From contig CAWJMD010000001.1 in NCBI GenBank assembly GCA_963843835.1, positions 62,001 to 126,000 of the forward strand: a stretch of 64,000 nucleotides of DNA. The letters are read 5' to 3'. The notes beneath the pieces are model-generated. The model saw nothing but the letters and a program-made list of their open reading frames with translations, was not told the origin of the DNA and did no database searches. This DNA comes from CAWJMD01 sp963843835 (GTDB taxonomy: Bacteria > Actinomycetota > Actinomycetes > Actinomycetales > CAWJMD01). Positions 35,330 to 44,325 of this stretch are shown here, in pieces (the first letter of the stretch is position 1; the number at the start of each line of letters is the position of its first letter). The translations under genes and the position numbers were made by a program.

Positions 35330-36804
35330 GCCCGCGACTCCGGCTGGCCCGCCCACCACGTCGAGAGCTCCTCGCGCGCCCGCTCCTCGCCGAGGGGTCC
35401 GTGCTCCATCCGCAGCTCGAGCAGATGGCGGTAGGCCCGCCCCACGAGGGGGCCGGGCCCGATCCCCAGCGCCGCCATGATGGCTCCGCCGTCCAGGTCG
35501 GGACGGACGGCGGCCAGCTCCTCGGCCTCCAGCAGGGCGGTGATCCGCCGCTCCAGGTCGTCGTAGCTGGCCGCGAGCCGAGCCGCCTTGCGCCGGTTGC
35601 GGGTCGTGCAGTCCGCGCGGGTCAGCCGGTGCAGGCGCTCGAGGAGCGGACCCGCGTCGGTGATGTACCGGCGCACGGCCGAGTCCGTCCACTCGCCCGT
35701 GCCGTAGCCGTGGAAGCGCAGGTGCAGCTCGACCAGGCGGGCGACCGCCCTGGTGGTGGCGGTGTCGAACTTGAGGGCCTTCATGCGACGCGCGGTCATC
35801 TTGGCGCCCACGACCTCGTGGTGGTGGAAGCTGACGCCGCCGGCCGGCTCGAACCGGCGCGTCGCCGGCTTGCCCACGTCGTGCATGAGGGCCGCGAACC
35901 GCAGCACGAAGTCGGGCCCGGGCACGGGCCCGTCGGGACCCGTCTCGAGGGCGACGGCCTGATCCAGGACGGTCAGGCTGTGCTCGTACACGTCCTTGTG
36001 CCGATGGTGCTCGTCGATCGTGAGCCGCAGACCCGGCAGCTCGGGGAGCACGATGTCGGCCAGCCCGGTGTCGGTGAGGAGCTCGAGCCCCCGCCGGGGG
36101 TGTGCGCCCACGACGGTCTTGCGGAGCTCGACCTGCACCCGCTCGGCCGACACGATCTCGATCCGGGCAGCCATCTCGGTCATCGCCGCCCGCACCTCGG
36201 GCGCCACCTCGAACCCGAGCTGCGCTGCGAACCGGGCGGCACGCATCATCCGCAGCGGGTCGTCCCCGAAGGACTGCTCCGGTGTCACGGGGGTACGCAG
36301 CACGCCCGCGGCGAGATCGCCGAGTCCTCCGAAGGGGTCGACGAACGACAGGTCGGGCCACCGCACGGCCATCGCGTTCACGGTGAAGTCGCGACGCGAC
36401 AGGTCGCCGTCCAGGGAGTCACCGAAGGCCACCTGCGGCTTGCGCGAGTGGGGCGCGTAGACATCGCTGCGGTAGGTCGTGATCTCGATCGTGTACGGAC
36501 CCTTGCGGGCGCCGATCGTGCCGAACTCCCGGCCGATGTCCCAGTGCGCGTCGGCCCACCCGTGCACCAGGGTCTCGATCTCGTCGGGATCCGCGTCGGT
36601 GGTCAGGTCCAGGTCGGCGTCGTCGACCATCCGCCCCAGCAGGGCGTCGCGGACGGGGCCACCGACGAGGGCCAGCTCGTGGCCCGCCGTGGAGAAGCGG
36701 CGGGACAGGTCGTCGAGGACGGACGAGTACCGCAGCAGGACCTCTGCCGCGCGGCGCTGTGCCGCGGACAGGGCACGCGGATCGGGGGTCGGCACGACGG
36801 GCAA
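35326..36804 (-). CDS. CCA tRNA nucleotidyltransferase (PcnA/class II)
   Basis: This 492-residue enzyme adds or repairs the 3'-CCA end of tRNAs. The nucleotidyltransferase head shows LVGGPVRDALLGR and the metal-binding DADLDLTT, then RRDFTVNAMA and the template-reading SFGDDPLRMMRAARFAAQLGF. A following HD domain carries HDVGKP and FHHHEVVG. This NT-plus-HD layout is the usual actinobacterial one. The first codon is uncertain: a TTG at 36804 is used here and a GTG three codons later is an equal choice. It is divergent from the NUDIX gene with a 73-bp gap. Confidence 0.93.
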   Translation of the reverse strand: MPVVPTPDPRALSAAQRRAAEVLLRYSSVLDDLSRRFSTAGHELALVGGPVRDALLGRMVDDADLDLTTDADPDEIETLVHGWADAHWDIGREFGTIGARKGPYTIEITTYRSDVYAPHSRKPQVAFGDSLDGDLSRRDFTVNAMAVRWPDLSFVDPFGGLGDLAAGVLRTPVTPEQSFGDDPLRMMRAARFAAQLGFEVAPEVRAAMTEMAARIEIVSAERVQVELRKTVVGAHPRRGLELLTDTGLADIVLPELPGLRLTIDEHHRHKDVYEHSLTVLDQAVALETGPDGPVPGPDFVLRFAALMHDVGKPATRRFEPAGGVSFHHHEVVGAKMTARRMKALKFDTATTRAVARLVELHLRFHGYGTGEWTDSAVRRYITDAGPLLERLHRLTRADCTTRNRRKAARLAASYDDLERRITALLEAEELAAVRPDLDGGAIMAALGIGPGPLVGRAYRHLLELRMEHGPLGEERAREELSTWWAGQPESRA

Positions 36805-36865
36805 GCCTGCCAGACGCCGACCCCGGGTCGCGACGTCGCTGCCCGGCGGCCCGGGACGGGACGCC

Positions 36866-36871
36866 TACAGT
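36866..36871 (+). promoter_or_regulatory. -10-like element TACAGT for a leaderless NUDIX-DUF6049-murJ transcript
   Basis: TACAGT is followed by exactly 6 nt before the ATG at 36878 with no Shine-Dalgarno sequence, implying a leaderless message. Confidence 0.5.
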
Positions 36872-36877
36872 GACCCC

Positions 36878-37381
36878 ATGCCCGCCGACCCTCGACGACC
36901 CGTGCCCTCGGGCGCCCGCCGGTCGGGACGTGGCGCGCGGTCGACGGTCGAGGAGACCTCGGCCGGGGGGATCGTCGTCGACGTGCAGGACGGGGTCGCG
37001 CAGGCGGCCGTCATCGCCCGTCTGAACCGCGCCGGGCGCCTGGAGTGGTGCCTGCCCAAGGGCCACCTGGAGGGGGTCGAGACCCCCGAGCAGGCAGCCG
37101 TCCGCGAGATCGCCGAGGAGACGGGCATCCGGGGTCGTGTGCTGCGGAGCCTCGGCAGCATCGACTACTGGTTCTCCGTGGACGGTCGGCGCATCCACAA
37201 GACCGTGCACCACTTCCTGCTCGAGGCGACCGGCGGGCACCTGACGATCGAGGGTGACCCCGACGCGGAAGCGGTCGACGTGGCCTGGGTGCCGCTCGAC
37301 GAGCTGGCCACGCGGCTCTCGTTCGTCAACGAGCGCCGGATCGCGCGCACGGCCGGTGAGCTGCTGGCGGACTCGGCATGA
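36878..37381 (+). CDS. NUDIX hydrolase
   Basis: This 167-residue NUDIX protein shows the complete box Gx5Ex7REUxEExGU as GHLEGVETPEQAAVREIAEE then TGI, preceded by SAGGIVV and WCLPKG. The C-terminal strand VAWVPLDELATRLSF is typical of MutT/Ap4A-type members. It hydrolyses a nucleoside diphosphate linked to another group, with the substrate not defined. The stop overlaps the ATG of the DUF6049 gene (ATGA). The order cca, NUDIX, DUF6049, murJ is conserved near the actinobacterial origin. Confidence 0.92.
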   Translation: MPADPRRPVPSGARRSGRGARSTVEETSAGGIVVDVQDGVAQAAVIARLNRAGRLEWCLPKGHLEGVETPEQAAVREIAEETGIRGRVLRSLGSIDYWFSVDGRRIHKTVHHFLLEATGGHLTIEGDPDAEAVDVAWVPLDELATRLSFVNERRIARTAGELLADSA

Positions 37382-39606
37382 CCTACCGGACCGGCTCCCG
37401 GACGGGCCGGCTGGTGGCCCTGGTGGCGTGCGGGATCACCCTCCTGCTGGGACCGGGCTCGCCGACGGGTCCGCAGCCCGCGGCGGCGGCACCGGCCACC
37501 GCGACCGCCGCGACCGGCGCGGCCGCGGCCGTCCCCGGCGCACCCGGTGCCCCGGTGCCGGACGGCCCCGCGACCACCCGGTTCGAGCTGGCCGCGCTGA
37601 CGCCTGCGGTGATGACACCGACGGCGACGCTGACGCTGACCGGCACCTTGTGGGCCGGGGACGACGCACCCGTGCCGGCCGGCAGCGTCGTACAGCTGCG
37701 GCTGCAGCGCAGCGTGCTGTCGACGCGGGAGGCGGTGGCCGGCTGGGTCGACCCCTCGCAACCCGCCGTCGGCTCCCTGCTGACCAGCCAGAGGCTCGCG
37801 ACCGAGCTCCCCGCCGGCGCCTCGCTGCCGGTCACCTTCACGCTGCCCGCGGCGTCCCTGCGGCTGGCCGACAGCGCGGACGCCTGGGGGCCGCGCGGCC
37901 TGAGCGTCACCGTCCGCGACCCCTCCCAGACCGTGTACCTGGCCACGGCGCGTACGCACCTGACCTGGTTCCCCGGTTCGACCGTGCCCCGGCCCACGCG
38001 GATCAGCGTCGTCGTTCCCGTCACCGGCACCACCCCCCAGCCGGGGTCCGGTCTGACCGACGCGAAGGCCCTCACCGAGCAGACCACCGGAGGTGGCAGG
38101 CTCGACAGCGTGCTCGAGGCGGCGGCGGTCCCGGGAGCGACCATGGCTCTCGACCCCTCGGTGCTGACGGCCGGGCCGGCCGACGACTCCGGGTCGGCGC
38201 CCTCACCGACCACCGGCTCGGGCGATTCCACGACCGACCCCGTCGAGGAGTGGAGGGAGCGCGTCCGCGGAGTCGCAGCCGACCACGACGTGCTGATGCT
38301 CCCCTACGGCGATCCTGACCTGGCCGCCCTCGCGCACGCGGGCCGGCGGGAGATCGCCCGACTGAGCGAGGAGCTCGGCCGCTCCACCACCCAGCGCCTG
38401 CTGGGCGAGAACGCCCGCACCGACATCGCCTGGGTGCCGGGCGGCGACGTGGATCCCGCGACGCTCGCGCTGCTCGTCGACCTCGGGCGACGAGCCGTCG
38501 TCCTCGACGACACCGCGCAGCCGCCGATCGACCCACCGCGCGACACCGTCGGCGCGCACACCACGGTCGAGGGCGCCTCGACCCCCGTCGACGGCCTGGT
38601 GGACGACGGGCCCCTGTCCGCGGCCCTGGCCCAGGTCGGTGCCGACCGCGACCCCGACGCCGGGGTCCGGGGGGTCGCCCGGCTCGTGGCCGAGACCGCG
38701 GCGATCGCGCTGGAGCGTCCCGGAGCCGAGCGGCACCTCCTGGTGACGGCCCCCCGCGACTGGAACCCCGACCCCGAGCAGGGCGTGGCCGCGGTCACCG
38801 CCCTGACCACCAGCCCCTGGGTCGAGGCCGGGACGCTGCAGCAGCTGCTCGACACCCCGGTGGGCGGCGAGGAGCGCGCCGCCGTGGACCTCACCCCTGA
38901 GCAACGCGCCGCCGAGCTCCCCGCGGGTGCGCTCGCCGACGTCGGCGCCACCCTCGAGGGCATCTCCGAGATCGCCGTCGCACTCGACGACCCCACGCAG
39001 AGGGTCGAGTCGGCCCAGACCGGCTCCGTGGCCCTCGCCTCGGCGTCGTGGCGTGCCGACCTGGATGGCTGGCGCGACGCCGTCGACGCGTACCGCGCCC
39101 GGCTGACGTCCCTGCACGGGGCCGTCCACGTGGTGCCCGGCAGCACCGTCACACAGGTCTCCCGCAACGTCGAGCTGCCGGTGACCGTCGAGAACACCCT
39201 CGACCAGCCCGTCACGGTGGTCGTCGACGTGCAGCCGGAGTCGAACCGCCTGGTGGTGACCCGCCAGATCACCGCGACCCTGCCGGCCCAGGACCTCACC
39301 ACCGTCCGCGTACCCGTCCGTGGCGTCGGCAACGGCGACACGTCCGTCCGCATCCAGCTCCTCACCGAGGACGGCGTGAGCCTCGGCGAGCCGGTGCGCA
39401 CGCGCGTGCTGGTGCGCGCGGACTGGGAGACCCGTGGCACCTTCACGCTCGCCGGTGTCGCAGCACTCGTGCTGATCGTCGGCCTGGTGCGGACGTTCCG
39501 GCGCGGGCCGCGGCGACGCGGACGCGACCCGATCAACGCGGGCCGCGCCGGCGGCACGGAGGCCGGGGCCACCGTCCCTCCGGTGGACAGGACGGGACAG
39601 CCGTGA
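37378..39606 (+). CDS. DUF6049 family exported membrane protein upstream of murJ
   Basis: This 742-residue protein has a signal segment (LVALVACGITLLLGPG), a large extracellular body and one C-terminal transmembrane helix (TLAGVAALVLIVGLV) with a basic cytoplasmic tail. The ectodomain has beta-rich N- and C-terminal parts (the latter VSRNVELPVTVENTLDQPVTVVVDVQP) and a central part with VLMLPYGDPDLAALAHAGRREI. The family has no assigned biochemical role, but it is constantly coupled to murJ. Its stop overlaps the murJ GTG here. A role in handling lipid II or cell-wall assembly outside the membrane is an inference from context. Confidence 0.8.
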   Translation: MTYRTGSRTGRLVALVACGITLLLGPGSPTGPQPAAAAPATATAATGAAAAVPGAPGAPVPDGPATTRFELAALTPAVMTPTATLTLTGTLWAGDDAPVPAGSVVQLRLQRSVLSTREAVAGWVDPSQPAVGSLLTSQRLATELPAGASLPVTFTLPAASLRLADSADAWGPRGLSVTVRDPSQTVYLATARTHLTWFPGSTVPRPTRISVVVPVTGTTPQPGSGLTDAKALTEQTTGGGRLDSVLEAAAVPGATMALDPSVLTAGPADDSGSAPSPTTGSGDSTTDPVEEWRERVRGVAADHDVLMLPYGDPDLAALAHAGRREIARLSEELGRSTTQRLLGENARTDIAWVPGGDVDPATLALLVDLGRRAVVLDDTAQPPIDPPRDTVGAHTTVEGASTPVDGLVDDGPLSAALAQVGADRDPDAGVRGVARLVAETAAIALERPGAERHLLVTAPRDWNPDPEQGVAAVTALTTSPWVEAGTLQQLLDTPVGGEERAAVDLTPEQRAAELPAGALADVGATLEGISEIAVALDDPTQRVESAQTGSVALASASWRADLDGWRDAVDAYRARLTSLHGAVHVVPGSTVTQVSRNVELPVTVENTLDQPVTVVVDVQPESNRLVVTRQITATLPAQDLTTVRVPVRGVGNGDTSVRIQLLTEDGVSLGEPVRTRVLVRADWETRGTFTLAGVAALVLIVGLVRTFRRGPRRRGRDPINAGRAGGTEAGATVPPVDRTGQP

Positions 39607-41267
39607 CGACCCCGGACCAGGAGCGACCGGTGAGCGACGGCGGGCTGCTGCGGTCGAGCGCCGTGATGGCCGCCGGCACGGCGGTGTCACGGATCCTCGG
39701 GTTCGGGCGCGCCCTGGTGCTGATCGCGGCGCTCGGCGCCACGACCACCGCGGCGAACACGTTCGACGTCGCCAACAAGATCCCGAACGTCCTCTACATG
39801 CTGCTGGCCGGCGGCGTGCTCAACGCGGTGCTGGTGCCGCAGATCGTCCGCGCGTCCAGGGCCCCCGACCGCGGCGAGGACTTCGTCAACCGCCTGGTCA
39901 CCCTGTCGCTGGTACTCCTCGCGGGCGTCACCGTCGTGCTCACCATGGCGGCGCCGCTGCTCGTGCTGCTCTACGCCCCCGCGCAGCGCGACGACTGGCT
40001 CGCGCTGTCCACCGCGTTCGCCTTCTGGTGCATCCCCCAGGTCTTCTTCTACGGCCTCTACACGGTGCTGGGCCAGGTGCTGAACGCCCGCGGGCGCTTC
40101 GGCGCCTACATGTGGGCCCCGGTGCTCAACAACCTCGTCGCCATCGTCTTCGTGCTGGCCTTCATCGGCCTCTACGGCTCCGGGAGCGACGGCCAGCACG
40201 CGGTCGCCGAGTGGTCGCCGGGCATGATCGCGCTGATCGCGGGGTCGGCCACGCTGGGCGTCACGCTGCAGGCGCTCGTCCTGATCTGGCCGCTCCGCCG
40301 GGCCGGGTTCCGGTACCGGCCCGTGTGGGGCTTCCGTGGGGTCGGGCTGGGCAGCGCCCGGCGCGTGGCCGGCTGGACGTTCGCGGCCGTGCTGGTCGGG
40401 CAGCTGGGGCTGCTCGTCACGTCGATGGTCGCGACCACGGCCGAGGAGCGGGTGCGGGGCACGGCCGAGGCCGCCGCCACACCGGGGATCGCCACCTACA
40501 GCTACGCGTTCCTGCTGTTCATGCTGCCGCACTCGCTGGTGGCGGTGTCGCTCGTCACCGCGCTGTTCACGCGGATGAGCCACGCCGCCGGGCAGGACGA
40601 CTGGCCGACGGTGCGCGACGACCTGTCGCTGGGGCTGCGCACCGTGGGGGTGTTCTCGGTGCTGGCGACCGTGGGCCTCGTCGTGCTGTCCGCACCGGTC
40701 GGCGTCGCGATGGTGGGCGACCAGGTGCAGGGCCGCGCGCTCGGGTCGGTGGTCGCCGCGATGGCCCTCGGGCTCACCGCCTTCAGCGCCACCTACCTCT
40801 TCCAGCGCGTCTACTACGCCTACGAGGACGCGCGCTCGCCCTTCCTCGTGCAGGTGCCCACGATCGCCGTCGTCGCGGGTGTCGACCTGCTGTCCCTGGT
40901 GCTGCTGCCGCCCCGGCTGGTCGTCGTCGGCGTCGGGATCGGGATGAGCCTGTCGGCCTTCGTCTCCGTCACGTTGTCCGCCTGGTGGCTGCGCCGCACC
41001 CACGGCGACCTGGACGGTCCGCGCGTCGTGCGGACGCACGTGCGGCTCCTCGTCGCCGGTGTCGTCACCGCCGCGGCGGGCGTGGGCGTGGTCCTCGCCA
41101 TGGGCGACATCACCGCGACCGGTCGGCTGGGGGCCCTGCTCACCTGCCTGGTGGGTGGCACGGTGATGGGGGTCGTGTACCTGGCGGGGCTGCGCGTGCT
41201 GCACGTGCGCGAGCTGCGGTTCGTGACCGGTCGGCTGGGCCGGCTGGGGCGCCTGATCGGAGGGTGA
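39603..41267 (+). CDS. murJ: lipid II flippase MurJ
   Basis: This 554-residue MviN/MurJ protein has about fourteen transmembrane helices. Diagnostic segments are SSAVMAAGTAVSRILGFGRA, DVANKIPNVLYMLLAGGVLNAVLVP, VFFYGLYTVLGQVLNARGRFG and the later YLFQRVYYAYEDARSPF. It moves lipid-linked peptidoglycan precursor across the membrane. The GTG start overlaps the DUF6049 stop. Unlike mycobacterial MviN (Rv3910), it is not fused to the cytoplasmic pseudokinase, which is encoded separately downstream. Confidence 0.95.
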   Translation: MTTPDQERPVSDGGLLRSSAVMAAGTAVSRILGFGRALVLIAALGATTTAANTFDVANKIPNVLYMLLAGGVLNAVLVPQIVRASRAPDRGEDFVNRLVTLSLVLLAGVTVVLTMAAPLLVLLYAPAQRDDWLALSTAFAFWCIPQVFFYGLYTVLGQVLNARGRFGAYMWAPVLNNLVAIVFVLAFIGLYGSGSDGQHAVAEWSPGMIALIAGSATLGVTLQALVLIWPLRRAGFRYRPVWGFRGVGLGSARRVAGWTFAAVLVGQLGLLVTSMVATTAEERVRGTAEAAATPGIATYSYAFLLFMLPHSLVAVSLVTALFTRMSHAAGQDDWPTVRDDLSLGLRTVGVFSVLATVGLVVLSAPVGVAMVGDQVQGRALGSVVAAMALGLTAFSATYLFQRVYYAYEDARSPFLVQVPTIAVVAGVDLLSLVLLPPRLVVVGVGIGMSLSAFVSVTLSAWWLRRTHGDLDGPRVVRTHVRLLVAGVVTAAAGVGVVLAMGDITATGRLGALLTCLVGGTVMGVVYLAGLRVLHVRELRFVTGRLGRLGRLIGG

Positions 41268-41309
41268 CCGCGCGCTCAAGGCCCGGCACGCACGCGCCGA
41301 TGAGGCATC

Positions 41310-41744
41310 GTGCCCGTTTCGCCCCAGCCCACCCCCACCGGCCGCCCATGGGCGGCGCACGAGCGCGAGCGCGGCGACATCATCTCGAGCTGGCTGATCA
41401 AGCTGACCGTCACGCTCGCCCTGCTGGGCGTGGTCGCCTATGACGGCCTGAGCCTCCTGACGACCGAGATCGGCCTCTCCGACCAGGCTGCCTCGTCGGC
41501 ACGTGCGGCCGTGGAGGCCGTCGAGACCGGCGGGATCCAGAAGGCCTACCCGGCGGCGCAGACCCGCGCCCTGGAGCAGAACGTCTCGAACGACGTGGCC
41601 CCCGCCGACGTGCAGGTGCTGCGCGACGGGAGCGTCACCGTCACGGTGCACCGCACGGCGATCACCCTGATCCTGCACCGGCTCGGCCCGCTCGCCGACT
41701 GGGCCGACCGCGGCGCGACGATCACCGCCCACCCGCCAGGCTGA
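41310..41744 (+). CDS. small single-pass membrane protein of unknown function
   Basis: This 144-residue protein has a short basic/proline N-terminus, one transmembrane helix (LIKLTVTLALLGVVAYDGLSLL) and an outside domain of about 85 residues (AARAAVEAVETGG-like helix, then DVQVLRDGSVTVTVHRTAITLIL). The layout resembles small exported proteins of the Actinobacteria whose function is unknown. It sits between murJ and the pseudokinase gene, so a cell-envelope role is likely, but nothing more can be said. The GTG at 41310 is inferred and has no clear ribosome-binding site. Confidence 0.55.
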   Translation: MPVSPQPTPTGRPWAAHERERGDIISSWLIKLTVTLALLGVVAYDGLSLLTTEIGLSDQAASSARAAVEAVETGGIQKAYPAAQTRALEQNVSNDVAPADVQVLRDGSVTVTVHRTAITLILHRLGPLADWADRGATITAHPPG

Positions 41745-41827
41745 CGCCGTCCCCCCTTCCGGGCGGCGAAACCGGCCCGCGCACCTAGGATGTGCCGCAC
41801 GCAACCAGGGGAGAGGGTGGGCACACG

Positions 41828-43672
41828 GTGGAGGGCGTTGGGCACGGGACGGAGCTCGCCGAGCGCTACCGTCTCGAGGAGCGGCTGCTGACCACCACGA
41901 CGTGGCAGTTCTGGCGCGCCGTCGACACCACCCTCGACCGCTCCGTGGGCCTGATGGTGCTCGACCCCTCGACGGCCGACGAGACCCTCGATGCCGCGCG
42001 CCGGGCCGCGCTCGTCGAGGACCCCCGGCTGCTGCGCGTGCTCGACGCCGGTGGTGAGGACGTGCACGGCCACCCGACCTCCTACGTCGTGTGCGAGTAC
42101 GTCGACGGGGTGTCGATGGAGACCCTTCTGCTGCAGGCCGGCACCCTCGGCGCCGACACCGTGCGGGCCATGGTCGGTGAGGCCGCCCAGGCGCTGGCGC
42201 ACGCCGCCGAGAACGGACTGCACCACGGCCGCCTCCGCCCCTCCAGCGTGCTCAGGACGTCCGACGGCTCGGTGAAGGTCGCGGGCCTGGCCATCGAGGC
42301 CGCCGCCGAGGGGGCCACGCAGCCCGACGACGCCGACAGGTCGGACGCCCTGGCGCTGGTGGCCCTGGTCTACGCCGGCCTCACCGGACGCTGGCCGCTG
42401 GCCGGCGACAGCCCCCTGGGCTCCGGCCTCGAACCCGCGCCCGTCGTCTCCGGGGTGCCCGTCCCCCCCGGCGACCTGGTGTCCGGGGTGCCGAACGACC
42501 TCGACACGCTCTGCGCGGTCACGTTCGGCCCGCACGACGACGGTCCGCGATCGCCGGCCGAGGTCGCGGAGGAGCTGCGACCCTGGTCCGCCCCGGGCGG
42601 CGGGCTCCCCGCCGGCGGCTCCGCGCGACGCACCTCCGAGGACACCGAGGGGTCCGGCACGCAGGCCCGCTCCATGCGCCCGCCGTCGCGCTTCCCCGTC
42701 CGCCTCCCCGCCGCTGCCGCCGCTGCGGCCGCCGGGACCACCGCCGCCACCGCCACGGAGCCCACCGAGGCGGAGGACAGCGGCTCAACCCAGAGGTTCG
42801 ACCCCTTCCGCGATGCCGAGCCGGGCGCGTCGGGCGGCCCCGAGGAGACGGCGGCGATGGCGGCGCCGGCCGCCGGGCCCGTGCCGGACGCGGCCGAGCG
42901 GGACATGGCCGAGCGGGACGTGGCCGAGCGGGACGTGGCCGAGACGAACGCGGCCCACGCGGACAAGGCCGATCCGGACCTGGACGAGGACCCCTTCGGC
43001 GAGCGCGCCGACGACGGGACCGGCGACGGCGACGGACGGCCCGCCGGACCAGGACGCGACCCGCGTCTGGTGCTCGCGCTGGTGGCGGGCGCCGTCACCC
43101 TGGTGGTGCTGCTCTGGCTCCTGATCGGCGCCCTGACCGGTCCCGACGGCGAGCAGACGGCCGAGCCGTCCACGCCGCCGACGACATCGGGTGAGGCGTC
43201 CGCACCGCCGTCGAGCGAGCCTGCCGGGACGACCCCGCCGGCCACGACGATCGAGGTCACCGGTGCCGTCGCCCTCGACCCCGGAGGGGACGGCAGCGAG
43301 AACGACGACACGGTCGCGGACGCGATCGACGACGACCCGTCGACGTTCTGGCGTTCGGAGACCTACAACAGCGCCGCGTTCGGCGGACTCAAGGACGGGC
43401 TCGGCGTCGCGATCACGCTGGCCCAGCCGTCGACCGTCTCCGGCGTCACCCTGCTGGTCAACGGGTCCGGGGGCGCGGTGGAGCTGCGGACCGCGGCGGG
43501 CCCCGACTTCGAGGGGTCGACCGTCGTGGCCAGCGCGCCGGTGACCGGTGATCCCGTGGAGCTGACCCTCGACGAGCCGGTCGAGACGCAGTACCTGGTG
43601 CTCTGGTTCACCGAGCTGCCCGAGGTCGGTGGCGAGTTCCGCATCGAGCTCGCGCAGGTCGACGTCCGGTGA
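41828..43672 (+). CDS. membrane-anchored protein kinase-like pseudokinase (MviN-associated type)
   Basis: This 614-residue protein starts with a kinase-like domain (about 10-255: ERYRLEERLLTTTTWQFWRAVD, YVVCEYVDGVSMETLL). It lacks the catalytic residues: the HRD loop reads HHGRLRP, the DFG triplet reads AGL and no VAIK lysine is seen. A disordered acidic linker follows, with a tandem AERDV repeat at about 356-370. One transmembrane helix (LVLALVAGAVTLVVLLWLLIG) and an extracellular discoidin-like domain (STFWRSETYNSAAFGG) end the protein. This is the set of parts fused to MurJ in mycobacteria, where phosphorylation and FhaA binding control wall synthesis. The stop overlaps the sigM GTG. Confidence 0.85.
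   Translation: MEGVGHGTELAERYRLEERLLTTTTWQFWRAVDTTLDRSVGLMVLDPSTADETLDAARRAALVEDPRLLRVLDAGGEDVHGHPTSYVVCEYVDGVSMETLLLQAGTLGADTVRAMVGEAAQALAHAAENGLHHGRLRPSSVLRTSDGSVKVAGLAIEAAAEGATQPDDADRSDALALVALVYAGLTGRWPLAGDSPLGSGLEPAPVVSGVPVPPGDLVSGVPNDLDTLCAVTFGPHDDGPRSPAEVAEELRPWSAPGGGLPAGGSARRTSEDTEGSGTQARSMRPPSRFPVRLPAAAAAAAAGTTAATATEPTEAEDSGSTQRFDPFRDAEPGASGGPEETAAMAAPAAGPVPDAAERDMAERDVAERDVAETNAAHADKADPDLDEDPFGERADDGTGDGDGRPAGPGRDPRLVLALVAGAVTLVVLLWLLIGALTGPDGEQTAEPSTPPTTSGEASAPPSSEPAGTTPPATTIEVTGAVALDPGGDGSENDDTVADAIDDDPSTFWRSETYNSAAFGGLKDGLGVAITLAQPSTVSGVTLLVNGSGGAVELRTAAGPDFEGSTVVASAPVTGDPVELTLDEPVETQYLVLWFTELPEVGGEFRIELAQVDVR
42893..42937 (+). repeat. three tandem 15-bp repeats in the pseudokinase linker
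   Basis: GCCGAGCGGGACRTG occurs three times head to tail (42893-42907, 42908-42922, 42923-42937) with a degenerate fourth unit after it. It encodes AERDM-AERDV-AERDV. In-frame copy-number change would be tolerated because it lies in a disordered linker. Confidence 0.85.
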
Positions 43673-44325
43673 CCTCGGGCCCGGACGGCACGTCGGAGCC
43701 GGGTCGCAGCGACCGGGAGCTGATGGCGGCCCACGTGGCCGGCGACCCGGACGCGTTCGCCGAGCTGGTCCGCCGGCACCAGGGCCGGTTGTGGGCCGTC
43801 GCCGTCCGCACCCTGCGTGACCGCGAGGAGGCCGCGGACGCCCTCCAGGACGGGCTGGTCTCGGCCTTCCGCAACGCTGCCTCCTACCGCGGCGACGCCG
43901 CCGTCACGACCTGGCTGCACCGGGTGGTGGTCAACGCCTGCCTCGACCGGGTACGCCGGGCGAAGGCGCGCCCTGCCGTGCCCCTCCCCGAGCACGATGT
44001 CCCTCAGCGGGGCGACGCGCACGCGCAGACGGAGGCCCGCCTCGACATCGGAGCCGCCCTCGCACGGCTGCCCGAGCACCAGCGCCTCGCGGTCGTGCTC
44101 GTCCACCTGCACGACATGCCGTTGGCCGAAGCCGCCCACGTGCTCGGCGTGGCCGAGGGGACGGTGAAGTCGCGCCTCTCCCGCGGTCGTGCTGCGCTGG
44201 CCGAGATGCTGGCTCCGGTGGAGGACGCCGGGAACCTCCGGGCGCCGGCGGACGTCCGACCTGTGGACCCGCCCCCGCGAACCAGCACCCGGAACGCCCC
44301 GACGACGCACGGAGACCCGACGTGA
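43669..44325 (+). CDS. sigM: ECF RNA polymerase sigma factor SigM-type
   Basis: This 218-residue ECF sigma factor has region 2 DPDAFAELVRRHQGRLWAVA, REEAADALQDGLVSAFRNAASY and TWLHRVVVNACLDRVRR. Region 4 reads LPEHQRLAVVLVHLHDMPLAEAAHVLGVAEG then TVKSRLSRGRAAL. Its place (murJ/pseudokinase, sigma, anti-sigma, trxB, trxA, amidase) is that of SigM in Mycobacterium. The GTG start overlaps the pseudokinase stop, and its own stop overlaps the anti-sigma GTG. SigM responds to envelope or oxidative stress in relatives. The trigger here is unknown. Confidence 0.88.
   Translation: MTSGPDGTSEPGRSDRELMAAHVAGDPDAFAELVRRHQGRLWAVAVRTLRDREEAADALQDGLVSAFRNAASYRGDAAVTTWLHRVVVNACLDRVRRAKARPAVPLPEHDVPQRGDAHAQTEARLDIGAALARLPEHQRLAVVLVHLHDMPLAEAAHVLGVAEGTVKSRLSRGRAALAEMLAPVEDAGNLRAPADVRPVDPPPRTSTRNAPTTHGDPT

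Noticed and set aside
41828..43672. Active Ser/Thr protein kinase
   Set aside because: The catalytic Asp of HRD, the DFG Asp and the ATP-binding Lys are not visible, so it is called a pseudokinase.
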